Assembly (NCBI GenBank): GCA_002049455.2
Contig: KV918939.1
Coordinates: 91,226-155,225, forward strand
DNA: 64,000 bases
Direction: 5' to 3'
From: Porphyra umbilicalis
Lineage: Eukaryota > Rhodophyta > Bangiophyceae > Bangiales > Bangiaceae
Shown: positions 50,900 to 61,092 of the stretch, one piece after another
How the letters are laid out: every line of letters begins with the position of its first letter
Position numbering within the stretch: position 1 is the first letter of the stretch
Notes under the pieces: generated by a model
Seen by the model: the letters and a program-made list of their open reading frames with translations, nothing else
The model's database searches: none
Told to the model about the DNA's origin: nothing
Program-made: the position numbers and the translations under genes

Positions 50900-53632
50900 T
50901 CACTCAGGCACCCGCCCCGACCGCCTCGTAAACGCCGGCCGCAGCACGCTTGCCCCCCTCGGGGCACTCGCTCGGACGACGGCCCCCGTGACCCCCCCGC
51001 TGCTGGCTGCCCCCCCACCTCCCCCCTCGGCAGCCGCAACGTCCCCGCTAGGCGGCTCCTGGTCCGCCCCCAAAAAGTTGGACCGCCCAAACACCACCCC
51101 CCAGCGCCGCTCAAGCACCCGCTGGAGCAACCAACAGTAGTGCCCCGTGCGGTGCGCACGCAGCGCAGCGCCGGCCGACCAGTAGCGGGCCGGCTCGGCC
51201 ACTGGCGCCGGCGTCGGCACCTCCCACACACCCCCATCGTCATGCAGCAGGATGGAGCGACCAAAGTGGCGGTAGCGCACGCCCGGCGGCAGCGTCCGCA
51301 CCACGTCAGCATAGGCGGCGATGCGGAGGAGGCCGGGGAGGGCGTCGGCGAGCACCGCCGCGCCGGCGGGGTCGGTGAGCCGCGGCGCGCCGACAGCCGT
51401 GACCGCGTCGACGGTGTAGCCGTCGGCTTGGAGGAGCAGCGCGAGGAGGATGCCCGCGGCGCCGCCGAGGGAGTGGCCGACGATGCGCAGCCGCCCGCCA
51501 GGCGCAAGCAGAGGCGGCGCGGTGGCGGCCGCCCCGCCAACGGCGGGCAGGGTGGGAGGGGGAGTTGGCGGACCCGACTGTGCTGACCCCGAAGACGCTG
51601 CGCTGCCCGCGCTCCCACGGTCGCCGCTGGTGGCAGGCCTCTCCAATGGGGTGACCTCGGCCGACGGCGGGACGCCCTCGGGCAACCCCACCCTCGCCCC
51701 CGCCCCCGCCCCCGTCCCCGCCGCAGGCGTGGGCGCGGGCGCGGGCGCGGCGGCGGCTCCGCCTCCCCACGGATTCCGCCCCGTCAGCGTGTGGTACAAC
51801 TCGTATCCCGCTTCGCGGAAGCCGCGGTGCAGACGGACGCCCAGCCGCTCGTCAGGCTCGAGGCGCGTCGCCAGGTCCATAGCAATGTGCTTGAAGTTCC
51901 GAAAGTCGGTGCCACGGACGACAATGTAGGTGACCGGCGTCCTATCACCCGGGGGGGAGCGACTACTCCCGCAGGCGCCGCCGCCCCAACCGTGACGGCC
52001 GCCCCGCCTCCCGCCGCCGCCGCCGTCGTCACCCCCGCCGCCGGCACTGTGGGCGCGCGGCCCAGTGCCGCCACGGCCGACGCCCTTGCCACCGCGCCAG
52101 CTGCTAGCTCGGCCGAGGCGGGAGCGACGGCTGACAGCGCCGCCGTCGCCGCCAGCCGCCCCATTGTCGCCGCTCCCGTTGCCGCTACCACGCCGGCGGA
52201 CGCGGTCGCGCAAGCGCCGCGAGTCCTCCCTCCCTCTGCTAGCGGGGAGCTCGCCGTCAGAGAAGCTGCCGCCCACAGGCGAGGCCACCCGCCGCCGGCT
52301 GAGGGCGGAGCGAAGGCGCGCACGGTTGCTGCTGCCGTCGCCGGCCGCTCCTGTACCGGGCGCAGGGCTGCCGGGGCCCCGCCACGCCGCCTCACCCGCG
52401 TCCGTAGCGGTTGGGGATGAAACGGGTGACGGGCTGCTACCGCCGACCATATCGCCCGCCCGCCGGCGGCCACGGTCGAGTTTGGACCGCAGCGCCGCGC
52501 GGCGGCTCACGGCTGCGGCGGTGCCCGCGCCGACCGCATCCGTGGTCCGCGGGCGGCCAACCGTCGCCAGCGCTGGCGTCCACCCAGCAATGCCCGCCGA
52601 CAGCGGCGCGGCTGGGTAGGCGCCGATGACAGACGACGGCCCGTCGGGTGGTAGAGACTGCTGCGAGGTGACGCTGTTGGTCGCTTGCGAGTAGGCGTCA
52701 GAGAGAAGGGGCGGCAATTCCGCACTGGACAGGGACGTCACAGCGGGGGGGGTGCCGGAGGGGGGGGAAGTCGGCGACGGCGTCGGTGGCGGGCGACCCG
52801 GCGTGGTGGCGACAGAGGCGGGCGGTGCCACAGAGGGCGGGTGGTCGCCGCTCTCAGCCCGGACAGCGTCCATCGCACCGCCATCGGCGTTGGTCGCCCG
52901 GACGTGCGAGGCGGCCTCCTCTTCCCGACGACCGCCCGCTGACAGGTACTGCAGCTGGGGGTCCGACGTGTACCCCCCCTCGAGCGGGCTCCCCTCGCAC
53001 GCCTCCTCGGCCGGGGACGTCAACACCATGTATCGCAGCTGCGTGCGAGGCAGCAGCGCCGGGCGGGCAGCCGGGTACCGGGTCGCCAAGAAGGCGTCGT
53101 CTTGCTTGAGGTCAGCAACGAGCGCCAGTTCATCAGCCAAGCGCACCCAATCCACGCCGGCCGGCTCGGTGGGGTGGGGGGTGGGCGAGAGAGAAGACGT
53201 GTCACTCTCCGATCCAATCGTCGCCGAGTATTCCGCGAAACTGTCGGATGTGTCGGGGCTAGTGGCGGCGCCATCGGTGCTGCCGCCGCTGTCGCTGTCG
53301 TCACCCCCGTCGTCGTCCACTTGGGTGCCATCCGCATCCTCATTGGCAGCGGCGCCCTTGACGTCGTGCGCGAGCCGTTGGTGAATCGCCGGCAGTTGCG
53401 ACCGAGGCACCCCACCGGCGTGCGCAGACTCCCCGCCCGACTCGTCGGACAAGATGTCGACAGACGTCACAGAGGGCGCCACCTCCCCCACCGCCGCCGC
53501 TGTCGCCACCGCCTCCGCCGCCCCATTTCCAACTACTTCCACCGCCTCCACGGCCTGCGCCCGCAGCCGCGTCGACGGCTGCGACGCGGCTCGGTCGGCG
53601 TCCCCCCCTGCACCAGAACCGCGGCGCCGCAC
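50900..53632 (-). CDS. Class 3 (alpha/beta-hydrolase) lipase
   Basis: Hydrolyses acyl esters of glycerolipids. The 910-residue frame ends at TGA 50900. A long disordered acidic and Ser/Arg-rich N-terminal region is followed by the lipase_3 core: VTYIVVRGTDFRNFKHIAMD (oxyanion strand), VRLHRGFREAGYELY, LRIVGHSLGGAAGILLALLL with the nucleophile Ser in GHSLGG (near 51470), AVTAVGAPRLTDPAG, YADVVRTLPPGVRYRHFG (acid Asp) and RTGHYCWLLQRVLE supplying the likely His. Upstream, in other frames, lies a helical BAR-like region (53660-54940) that may be its true N-terminus; the two are separated by C-run-rich sequence. If fused, the product would be a membrane-curvature-sensing lipase of about 1,300 residues. 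Confidence 0.82.
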   Translation of the reverse strand: MRRRGSGAGGDADRAASQPSTRLRAQAVEAVEVVGNGAAEAVATAAAVGEVAPSVTSVDILSDESGGESAHAGGVPRSQLPAIHQRLAHDVKGAAANEDADGTQVDDDGGDDSDSGGSTDGAATSPDTSDSFAEYSATIGSESDTSSLSPTPHPTEPAGVDWVRLADELALVADLKQDDAFLATRYPAARPALLPRTQLRYMVLTSPAEEACEGSPLEGGYTSDPQLQYLSAGGRREEEAASHVRATNADGGAMDAVRAESGDHPPSVAPPASVATTPGRPPPTPSPTSPPSGTPPAVTSLSSAELPPLLSDAYSQATNSVTSQQSLPPDGPSSVIGAYPAAPLSAGIAGWTPALATVGRPRTTDAVGAGTAAAVSRRAALRSKLDRGRRRAGDMVGGSSPSPVSSPTATDAGEAAWRGPGSPAPGTGAAGDGSSNRARLRSALSRRRVASPVGGSFSDGELPASRGREDSRRLRDRVRRRGSGNGSGDNGAAGGDGGAVSRRSRLGRASSWRGGKGVGRGGTGPRAHSAGGGGDDGGGGGRRGGRHGWGGGACGSSRSPPGDRTPVTYIVVRGTDFRNFKHIAMDLATRLEPDERLGVRLHRGFREAGYELYHTLTGRNPWGGGAAAAPAPAPTPAAGTGAGAGARVGLPEGVPPSAEVTPLERPATSGDRGSAGSAASSGSAQSGPPTPPPTLPAVGGAAATAPPLLAPGGRLRIVGHSLGGAAGILLALLLQADGYTVDAVTAVGAPRLTDPAGAAVLADALPGLLRIAAYADVVRTLPPGVRYRHFGRSILLHDDGGVWEVPTPAPVAEPARYWSAGAALRAHRTGHYCWLLQRVLERRWGVVFGRSNFLGADQEPPSGDVAAAEGGGGGAASSGGVTGAVVRASAPRGASVLRPAFTRRSGRVPE

Positions 53633-53659
53633 CCGCCGGCGGCGGCGTCGGCGCGCCGA

Positions 53660-54940
53660 CCCCCCCCCCCCCGCCCCCTCCCCTCACGCCGCCGCCGCTG
53701 CCGCCGACGCGCCGCCACCGCCGCCTGGTACACGCGGCCGGCGGCGTCGACCTCGGTGGCGACCCCCCCCACGTGGCCGACAATGCCGCCGACGATGGTG
53801 CCGAGCCCCCCACCGTGCACCGACGCTTCCGCGTCGACCGCCGCGGCAGCGGCCGCCACAAACGCGTCGCGGGCGACCGCGTACGCCGCCGCCGCGTCGG
53901 CCGACCGCTTTTGGTCTTTGCGCACCTCCTCGTCGTACGAGGCGGCGGCGGCTTCGACAGACGACGGAAGGGGGGCGCCCGTCGAGGGGAGAGCCGCGAC
54001 GGTGGAGGCGGCGACGGGCGTGCCGCCGCCAGAGGCGCCAGCCGACGCCGGCGGGGGCGTCACCGACGCCGTGCCGACCGACGATGCCAGCGCCACCATG
54101 CCCCATATCCGAGACGTTGTGGGCGGCGCAGCGCCGCCGCCTCCGTCTGTCGGCGCGCGTTCCCCCCAGGGCGTCGGCGCAAAGCCCGGCACCGGGGACG
54201 CCCCCCCCCGGGGGGAGCCGAGCCGTGAGGCCCCCGCCGCGCCACCCCCCGAGCCGAGCAGCTCCGCGGCGTGCCGCCGCTTGGCGCGCGCCAACCGCAG
54301 GTCCCACCCGTCGCGTACGGCTTTGAGGCGGTCGATGCGGGGGATGTCCGTGAGGAGCGGGCGGAGGTGCGTATCCGCAACGCACGCGAGGAGGCCCTTG
54401 TAGTTGGTGAGGGAGAGGTGCAACCACGGCGCGCCGGCGCCACCGGCGGCACCCCCGCCGCCGCCACCGCTGCCGCCGCTGCCGCCGCTGCCGCCGCCGC
54501 TGCCACCACCCCCACTCGTGCCGGCTAGGGCGTCCAACACCGCCGCCGACCGCACAAGGTCCGCCCCAAATCCGTCGGGCGCGCCGCCCCCTCTACCCCA
54601 TCGCTCCGTCCACCCCGGGAGTCTGCTCTACCGTCCGGCGCCGCCGCACCCCCCCCCGCGCGACCCCCCCCGCCTCCACGTCACGCCCATAAGCCGCCAT
54701 AGCGCCCGCGAGGCCGCCTATGGCCGCAGCCGCGGCGGCGACTGCCGCAGCCGCCTCAGACGCGCGACCCTCCAGCCGCCCGTACGCGGCGGCCATGGCG
54801 CGCACGTCCGCCTTGGCGGCCTCCCACACCCGGTCTGGCGGCGGGGGTGGCGCCGCCCACGGCAGCGCGGTGCGGGATTTCAGGTCCTGCATGCGGTTGG
54901 CGAGGCGGGACCAAGGGTTGGGGGGCGGGGGGGATGCCAT
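53660..54940 (-). CDS. BAR-like helical protein, or N-terminus of the lipase gene
   Basis: From an ATG near 54940 the frame reads NPWSRLANRMQDLKSRTALP, DRVWEAAKADVRAMAAAYGR and a long Ala-rich helix to about 54600. A second frame then gives TNYKGLLACVADTHLRPLLT, IPRIDRLKAVRDGWDLRLAR and, near the end, AAAASYDEEVRKDQKRSADA … RVYQAAVAARRRQRRR. Three long helices with 'D-x-W-x-R' and 'Y-x-x-E' features are reminiscent of BAR domains of the amphiphysin/sorting-nexin type, but the match is by pattern only. Gly-rich and Pro-rich insets break the helices. It ends without a convincing stop close to the start of the lipase frame, favouring a single gene. Confidence 0.5.
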
Positions 54941-56741
54941 TGTGGCGCGCTTAGGATGGGGGGAGGGCGGGAGCGGGAGGGCCACCGCAAGGAAGCGACA
55001 CCAGCGGTAGGGCTACCAGAGGGGGGGGAACGTGCACGACAAGAGGGCGGCGGTTGACGCGGGTGATGGTGGGGAGTGAGTGCGTCCGCCGAGGAGCGTC
55101 TGTCGAGGCACGAGCGTGAAAAAAAAAAAACAGCAGGGATTGAAGGGGACCAGGCAAGACAACTCCGTGACCTGTCCGAACGCCGCCGGTCAGCGTCGGT
55201 GAGAGGCCGGTAGGCGGGGCGACGGGCCACCGCCGTTGCTCCACGTGGGAACCCCCACCACCCCAACCGGAGACCGCAGCCGCGGCGGGGCTCGGCCGCC
55301 GCCCCCGCCGAAGGCAACGGTGGTGGCGCTCCCAGTCCCAGCCGCCGATGCGGCCAACCGCCAGCCCAAATGGGCGGCGGCGCCACGGGCCGGCGCCGCG
55401 CAATAAGCGCCGCCGTCGCGCCGAGCACCGCGCGGGAGACACGGCGACTGGTGGCCGTGACGGAGCGGGCGGGAGCGCGCAGAGACGGGAGGATGCGGGG
55501 GGGGCCCCCACCAGCACCGCGTGGAGACGGGTGTGCACAATTGCGTAGGGAAGAGGCAGCGCTGGCAATTGGAAGGGTGGGGGGGTGAGGGCGGGGAGGG
55601 GACGGGGTGTGGCGGGCGGCCTCACAAATATTGGCCACCGAGACCCGCTCGGCGGACGGTTGGTGCGCGACGAGCCGACGCGGACACCGGCGCGTGTCTC
55701 GCGCGGCAACTCGGGAAGCCGGGAAGCGATGCCCGTGACCCGCGGCCCGCGGCCCGCGGCGCTGTCGGCGGTCTCTTGAACGCTTGGCGCGGCGACAGCG
55801 ATTGGCCGACCACTCAAGAACACAGTCGCATGGGCAATTGGGTGGCGCCAGCGGTTGTGCCATCACACATCCGTTGACAAGACGCACGCCCAGACGGGTG
55901 AGTCGAGCCGGCCCACCCCCCGCACTTGACGGCTCGAGGGTGGGGTGCGGCCAGGTTTCGGTCCCGGCGGTGCGCCCGAGCCTCCGTGTCCGGAATACAG
56001 TTTGGCGCGGCACGCCGCCCCCCGGCCGTCATCATGATAAATATGCGGTTGTTCATACCCTGCCCTGGGGGGTCCGCCCGCCGCGACGTTGCTTTGCTTG
56101 GCCGGCGGCCACCGCGGTGTGTGTGCCGGCGTCAAAGCGGGGCCTGCGTCACGTGCGATATGGGTGGCGACTCTGCTCGCCCGTGTCTCTGCCCAGACGT
56201 AGTCTACCGCGGGGTGCCGAGGCGTGACGGGGCCAACCGGGCACGTCCATGGCGGGCGCCGCAGCGGAGGCGTCCCGTGTCCAGCAACTGGGCAGGGCGT
56301 GTGTCCCTCGACGGGCGGTGGGCGGCCCGCTGTTTCTATTTCGCCTCCCTAGGCAAGCAGACACTGCCAGTAAAGCTCCTGTATTTAGATGCTCCATCAC
56401 GGGAAACAAAACGGCTGCCAACGTTACACAGTCCGCAGTCATCACGGCCGCACCGACACCCGATGGTGAGCGCAGCAGCGTAGACAGTAGCGTCAAAGAT
56501 GACTATCTCCGAACCCCTAGTTGCCGCACCGCCATATTCGCTGGCGCAAACACCGCCCCATGCGCAGGAGAAAGCTGATGACCAGCGAGCTTGGTATCTT
56601 TCGCTCTCTTGCCATTCTCATGCTCGAACCCTGCTCGTGCTCGTATTACACATACTCAACCAAACGCCCTCCCGCTCTCGCATGCGTGCGCAGCCGTCCC
56701 TTTGCCCCTCCTCTTCCGCTCTCGGCCGGCCACAATCCATG
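54941..56741. other. Intergenic region
   Basis: No gene recognised. Includes A10 at about 55120-55130, GC-rich Arg/Ala low-complexity frames (55180-55560) and less biased sequence from 55600 on. 56742 is the end of SNF8. Confidence 0.5.
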
Positions 56742-57493
56742 CTACGCCCCCTCCAGTTCGTCTCCTCCCCCCTCCAGGAGCCCTAAAAACCAGTATGACC
56801 GCTCCTTCCCCCCCGCGTCCACCCACGCAAAACCCCCCTCCACGCATCCCCGCAGCCCCGCAACGGTGCGTTCACGGCCCCACCCCGTCGCCGCCGCCAC
56901 CCCCCCGACGTGATGACCCCCCCCCGGTCGGCGGCGAGCCCCGCCACCACCCCCACATCCCGGCTCATTTCCCCCGGCACGCTGCGCACAGCGTCAACGC
57001 CGCCGACACGCTCGACAGCGTAGCCGCCGCCAAGCGCCGACAGCCGCTTCACCGCCCGCCGAACGTCCTCAGCCGTGACGGTTGAGTGGGGTGGCGCGCC
57101 GCCGACGCGGCGGTTGAGTCGGGACACCAGCTCGTTCATGCGGATGAGGCCGCCATTGACGCTCCGCGTCGCGCCGCACACGGCCACGAGGCGGACGGAG
57201 AGTTCGGCGTAAAAGGCGCCGACGCCGAGGAGGCGCCCCCACACCCCCTTGGTCGACGTCAGCGGGTCAACGCCAACAGAGCCGCAAAGGGCGTGGAAGC
57301 GCTCCCGAAACTCAGGGTTGGACTCAATGTCGGCCCGGTGGGCGGCCGCAAACTCGGCGAGCTGGGTGGTGAAGGTCTTGCAGTGGGAGGCGAGGGCAGC
57401 CGCTGAGTCCGCCGCGGACGTCGCGCCAGTGGCGGAGAGGGCGGCGCGGCGGGCGGCAGCGGCGCGGAGGCCAGCGATACCCACTCCGTTCAT
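56742..57493 (-). CDS. SNF8: SNF8/VPS22, ESCRT-II subunit
   Basis: ESCRT-II sorts ubiquitinated cargo into multivesicular endosomes. From ATG 57493: MNGVGIAGLRAAAARRAALS, LASHCKTFTTQLAEFAAAHR, IESNPEFRERFHALCGSVGV, DPLTSTKGVWGRLLGVGAFY, ELSVRLVAVCGATRSVNGGL (first winged helix), VTAEDVRRAVKRLSALGGGY, and VGGVDAVRSVPGEMSRDVGV, all in family order. After the C9 run near 56929 the frame must change; an alternative frame then gives ERTVAGLRGCVEGGFAWVDA and GGKERSYWFLGLL, matching the family ending (GLAWLD … YWxPxLF), with TAG at 56744. The total of about 250 residues equals the usual length. So the gene is complete apart from one homopolymer frame break. Confidence 0.92.
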
Positions 57494-57842
57494 GGCAGGA
57501 GGTGGGGGGCGGGGTGGGATGCATGTAACGGCATGCCAGCAACAGAGACAGCAGCAACAGCGACGCGGGAGGTTAACAGAAGGCCACACGCAGACACGCT
57601 GGCATGCAAATGACCAAGTTATGAGCAAGATCCGCGTTGACTACTTATGAATAGCTCAGCACTCGAACGAAAACGTTTTCGGAGCTGAAAGCGGCGATCG
57701 ATCTCTTCACTATTGCTGGTGAACACAGACCAAGCATAGGCTTCAACCGAGAGTTTGTTCAGCCATCCTATACCCACCTGCCGTTTGCAGGAGGTTTGTG
57801 GGGTCTTCATCCGGTGTGCCGGATCTCATGATTCGTGATTGG

Positions 57843-57862
57843 TCGCAGCTCGAGCTGCGACG
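57843..57862. repeat. 20-bp perfect palindrome
   Basis: GTCGCAGCTC/GAGCTGCGAC, no loop; only 8 bp from the next, larger palindrome. Confidence 0.9.
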
Positions 57863-57870
57863 GTACAGTG

Positions 57871-57910
57871 TCCTACTCTCTGCCTGGAGCGCTCCAGGCA
57901 GAGAGTAGGA
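57871..57910. repeat. 40-bp perfect palindrome
   Basis: Two 20-bp arms, TCCTACTCTCTGCCTGGAGC and its exact reverse complement, meet with no spacer. Confidence 0.92.
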
Positions 57911-58452
57911 TACCGGGGCACCAGGCCGGTCCTGAGCCTGGCAGGCCCATGATGGGCCATTGGTGGATGGTCGCCACGAGTATCCGGCTTACATAGTGAA
58001 TTAATGAAACTGGCCATCCGGCCAAAAATTACGGATATCCCACAAACGTCTTGGCATTACGCTAAAGATTCCATGATATAGGTCCCACAGAACTCTTGCG
58101 CCATTTCCACAACTATCCGGTCCAGACGTCACCAAGCCATCTGGGCACAAACGGACAAGATGGGCAACATGTTCTGTGATTCTAATGTAGATCCAACACC
58201 AACACGACAAGCAGTGTTGGAGCCGCCGCGCCACAGCGCTAGCCAGAGACGGAGCGCTTTTCCCGGCATGCTCCTTAGCCGAACGTACTTCTGTCCACCG
58301 CCATGGGTGCGTGCGTGGTTGGCTGTACCAACGCCAGTTTCGCTGGAGCACTCGGAGTGCGTCTAGTGGAAGCCCTGCCGCAGCCATGGCTCTGCCGCAG
58401 TTTTTCCATTCTCCGCAGCAGTGCGTGCAACGGTCTCCCCACCTGCGCAGCG

Positions 58453-58795
58453 GTGACTAACCGGGGGTGGGACACAAATGCCATTATGGGCCATGTGGAC
58501 CCACATTCGGTCACGGAATCGGCGTGTGCGGGGTCACACACGCAGACTTTTTCCACAAACGTTTGTGGATGATACTTCCTGTCTTCTTGGGTTGGATGTC
58601 TTTACACCGCCAGAAGCGTCTCGACGAGAGGAAGAGCATGGCGCCGAGTCTGGCCGCCCAAGTGGACAGGAAGTGCGCTTCACAAAAGTTTGTGGGAAAA
58701 ATCTGCGTGTGTGACCCCGCACACGCCGATTCCGTGACCGAATGTGGGTCCACATGGCCCATAATGGCATTTGTGTCCCACCCCCGGTTAGTCAC
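58453..58795. mobile_element. Foldback element with 117-bp inverted arms, 343 bp
   Basis: Arms 58453-58569 and 58679-58795 are nearly identical inverted copies starting GTGACTAACCGGGGGTGG. The first 92 bases or so are perfect; differences appear toward the centre. The spacer itself shows further weak pairing (CTTCCTGTC with GACAGGAAG). No coding content and no clear target duplication. It looks like a long-TIR MITE. Confidence 0.8.
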
Positions 58796-59216
58796 TGGTG
58801 GGGGCGTTCTCCGATGTTCGTGGGCGTCGACCGAGTGATCGATTCGATCGCATGTTCCATCCAGGCCAAGGGTAAGTGACACCTCGAGCACCCGTACAGA
58901 CATAAACAGTTCGTCGGGCCGTGCTTTTGTCCCTCCGACCTGAAATCACTGAGCCGCACACCAGTCTTTCCCAAGGACGTGCTCAGAACTGAGGCCCACT
59001 CTTGACGACGGGCTCTCCGCGACTGATGGCAAGATGTCATGCAAGAGTCTTGTATTAGGCAGGAAGGACGAACCATACACATGAAAACTGCCCGTGGCAA
59101 TATAGAAGCCGTCAGCACTTCCGCGGCCCGGGTTCCGAAATTTGACAAAGCAAAGCGACCGACAAACACAAACAACAGGTATAGGATGAAGTTTCCACAG
59201 GACATTGCCGAGCATA

Positions 59217-59316
59217 TCTTCCATAGTATAGTGGTCATATAGTTCGAAATCGAACGTAACACCCAGTATGCCCGCCTGTCACGCGGGAGACCCGGGTTCA
59301 ATTCCCGGTGGGAGAG
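59217..59316 (+). tRNA. tRNA-Asp: tRNA-Asp (anticodon GTC) with an intron in the D-loop
   Basis: The acceptor strand TCTTCCA (59217-59223) pairs with TGGGAGA (59309-59315, one G-U), discriminator G at 59316. TA and the D-stem GTAT with loop AGTGGTCA precede a 28-nt insertion; the 3' D-strand GTAT resumes at 59266. The anticodon arm is CCCGC-CTGTCAC-GCGGG with GTC at 59278-59280; variable AGAC; T-arm CCGGG-TTCAATT-CCCGG. Joined, the parts form a standard 72-nt eukaryotic tRNA-Asp, including box A (TAGTATAGTGG) and box B (GGTTCAATTCC) promoter elements. CCA is not encoded. Confidence 0.92.
59238..59265 (+). other. Ectopic tRNA intron, 28 nt, in the D-loop
   Basis: The insertion between the D-loop and the 3' strand of the D-stem contains GTTCGA-AA-TCGAAC, a stable hairpin. 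The exact boundaries can slide by two bases because CA is repeated at both edges (GGTCA and ACCCA). Position and hairpin suit a bulge-helix-bulge substrate of tRNA splicing endonuclease and not the usual intron site after anticodon +1. Confidence 0.85.
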
Positions 59317-61092
59317 TGATTCCTTGCTTTTGCAGGTCGTAGGGCTCGCTTTGGCGGTGCGGGGGGGCGGGGGAACGTCCCCGCCACCCTTGCGCTTCTT
59401 TTGGTGCGCGGGGGGGGCGTGTGGGTGGAGATCGGGGCGTTGGGGGGGCGTGGAAGCGGGCGGCGGTGGAGGACGCCGGGGCGGCGCGCGGGCGCGCCGC
59501 GGCGGCGGCGGCGCGAGACTTTTTGGGCGGATCGGGGACGGGGGGCATCGAGACTCTTTGTTTGTGCGGTTGGAGGGAGGGGGGGGGCGTGTGTGATGGC
59601 GGGAGGGGGGGCAGAGGTGGTGGCGGCGGGGACCGCTGTGGCGGCGGTGCTGGATCTGGTGAGCAAGACGCCGACGCCGGGGGCGCGATTGGAATTACTG
59701 GATCGCGTAATTTGCGCAATCCAGTCCAATCGCGTCCCCGCGTTTGTGACCGGCGCCGGGTCTTGCAACGCGCCACCACCACCCGCCCGTATGGGGGTGA
59801 GAGAGGGGGTTGCGCGCCCGCCCGCCCCTGGGGAGCGTGCTGTTTGCTACCTCGCGGGGGGACCCGGGGGGATGTCCGTCCCCCCTCCCCCCCCGCATGC
59901 TCGTGTGCGTTTTACGGCGGGGGACGCCCCTGATCGCGGTTTCGCGTCGGGGGGCCCGCGTCCCCTTGTCGCCGCGCCCCCTACGGGGGGCGGTCTGGCG
60001 GCGGCGCCGTCTGACGGCCTTCCAACCTCGGGGGGGGGGTCAGCGTGTGTGTCCTGGCCGGGGGGGCGGCGGGGGACGACCAGGGTGCCGGCGGTGAGGG
60101 TGTCGGCCGTGCGTCGGGGCGTGCTCTTCCTGTCGCTGTGGGTGCGGACGAGGCTGCTGTTCGGGCGGACGGGGCGGTCGGCGGTGCCTTGTCTTCGCGT
60201 GCGGGAGGGGCATGTGCTTCCTCTTCTCGCCCTGGGGGAGATCTTTCTGTGCGCGGGCGGTCTGTCGGGGGGGGGGGGGGTGGTGCGGCGGGGGTGGCTG
60301 TGGGGCGTGGCTCTTCCGGGGGGGCTCTGGGTGGAGGGGACCGGTACTTACCGCCGCGTGTGGCAGCGCGCGGGGGTACCGCGTCCCCAACCCATCCCTC
60401 ACCGGCAGGCGGCCGCGTCGCATGCGTCACTCCTGCCGCCGAAGGGGCCGCACGCGCGGGGGGACCTGCGGGGGTGGCGTTGGGGGGGGGCATCGCTGGT
60501 GTGGCTACGTGCCGGGGGGGAGTGGGGTACAGCCGGGCGCTGACCAGCCCGGTGACCCCACCAACCCCGGTTCTGCTGCACCGGCGGGAGGCCACCCTCC
60601 AGGTACCACCGCCGCGGGAAACCTCGCTGGCGTGTGGACCCTGGTGCGGCCCCGCCGTCGGAGCGATGCTCGGCGGGGGGGGGGGTAGGCGTTGACCAGC
60701 CTGCCGCTCCCCCCCCGCTCGTGCAAGGCTCTGTCGGCGGGGCCCGCCGATCCCACCCCGACCCCGATCTGGACCGCCCTATCACCGCCGGCCAATCGGC
60801 CGGCGAGCATGACGCTGACGACGGCGGCGACCGTCCCGACGGCCGCGAGGACGGAAAAATTTCGACCGAGCGCGGGGACAAGGACGGCGCCGCGGCGGCG
60901 GCCGCGGACAAGGACGGCGGCGACGGCGGTGCGCGGGGGGGGTGGCTCGGTGCTGTGTTGCGTGGTGGTCGTCGCAGGGGGGGCGGTGCTCGTGCCTCGC
61001 GTGCTGCTGCCGGTGGGGTTGCGGGCGGTGTCGCCCGGGCGTCGCGTGTCGGGCCGTCGGCGTGGGTCGTCAACGGCTCCGTCGACGCCGAC
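59317..61092 (+). other. Leader of the non-LTR retrotransposon (presumed), no certain gene
   Basis: The sequence becomes G-rich immediately downstream of the tRNA. A hairpin-forming repeat lies at about 59687-59738 (GCGATTGG … ACTGGAT / ATCCAGT … CCAATCGC). A frame at 59596-59770 (+) reads AAVLDLVSKTPTPGARLELL, DRVICAIQSNRVPAFVTG and then degenerates; it could be a short protein but is unsupported. The frame of ORF1 is open from about 60556 with no ATG until 61093. Confidence 0.4.

Larger units (their letters stand above)
57494..59216. other. Gene-free region with palindromes and a foldback element
   Basis: Contains palindromes at 57843-57862 and 57871-57910 and the 343-bp foldback element at 58453-58795. 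No coding sequence recognised. Composition is close to balanced, unlike the gene island to the left. Confidence 0.6.

Noticed and set aside
23610..57493. Idea that VPS33 and SNF8 in one window form a trafficking gene cluster
   Set aside because: They are 30 kb apart with eight unrelated genes between; co-location looks like chance.
59596..59770. Short protein AAVLDLVSKTPTPGARLELL between the tRNA and LINE ORF1
   Set aside because: Protein-like for only about 45 residues, then low complexity; it overlaps a hairpin repeat and has no match I recognise. Mentioned in the leader entry only.
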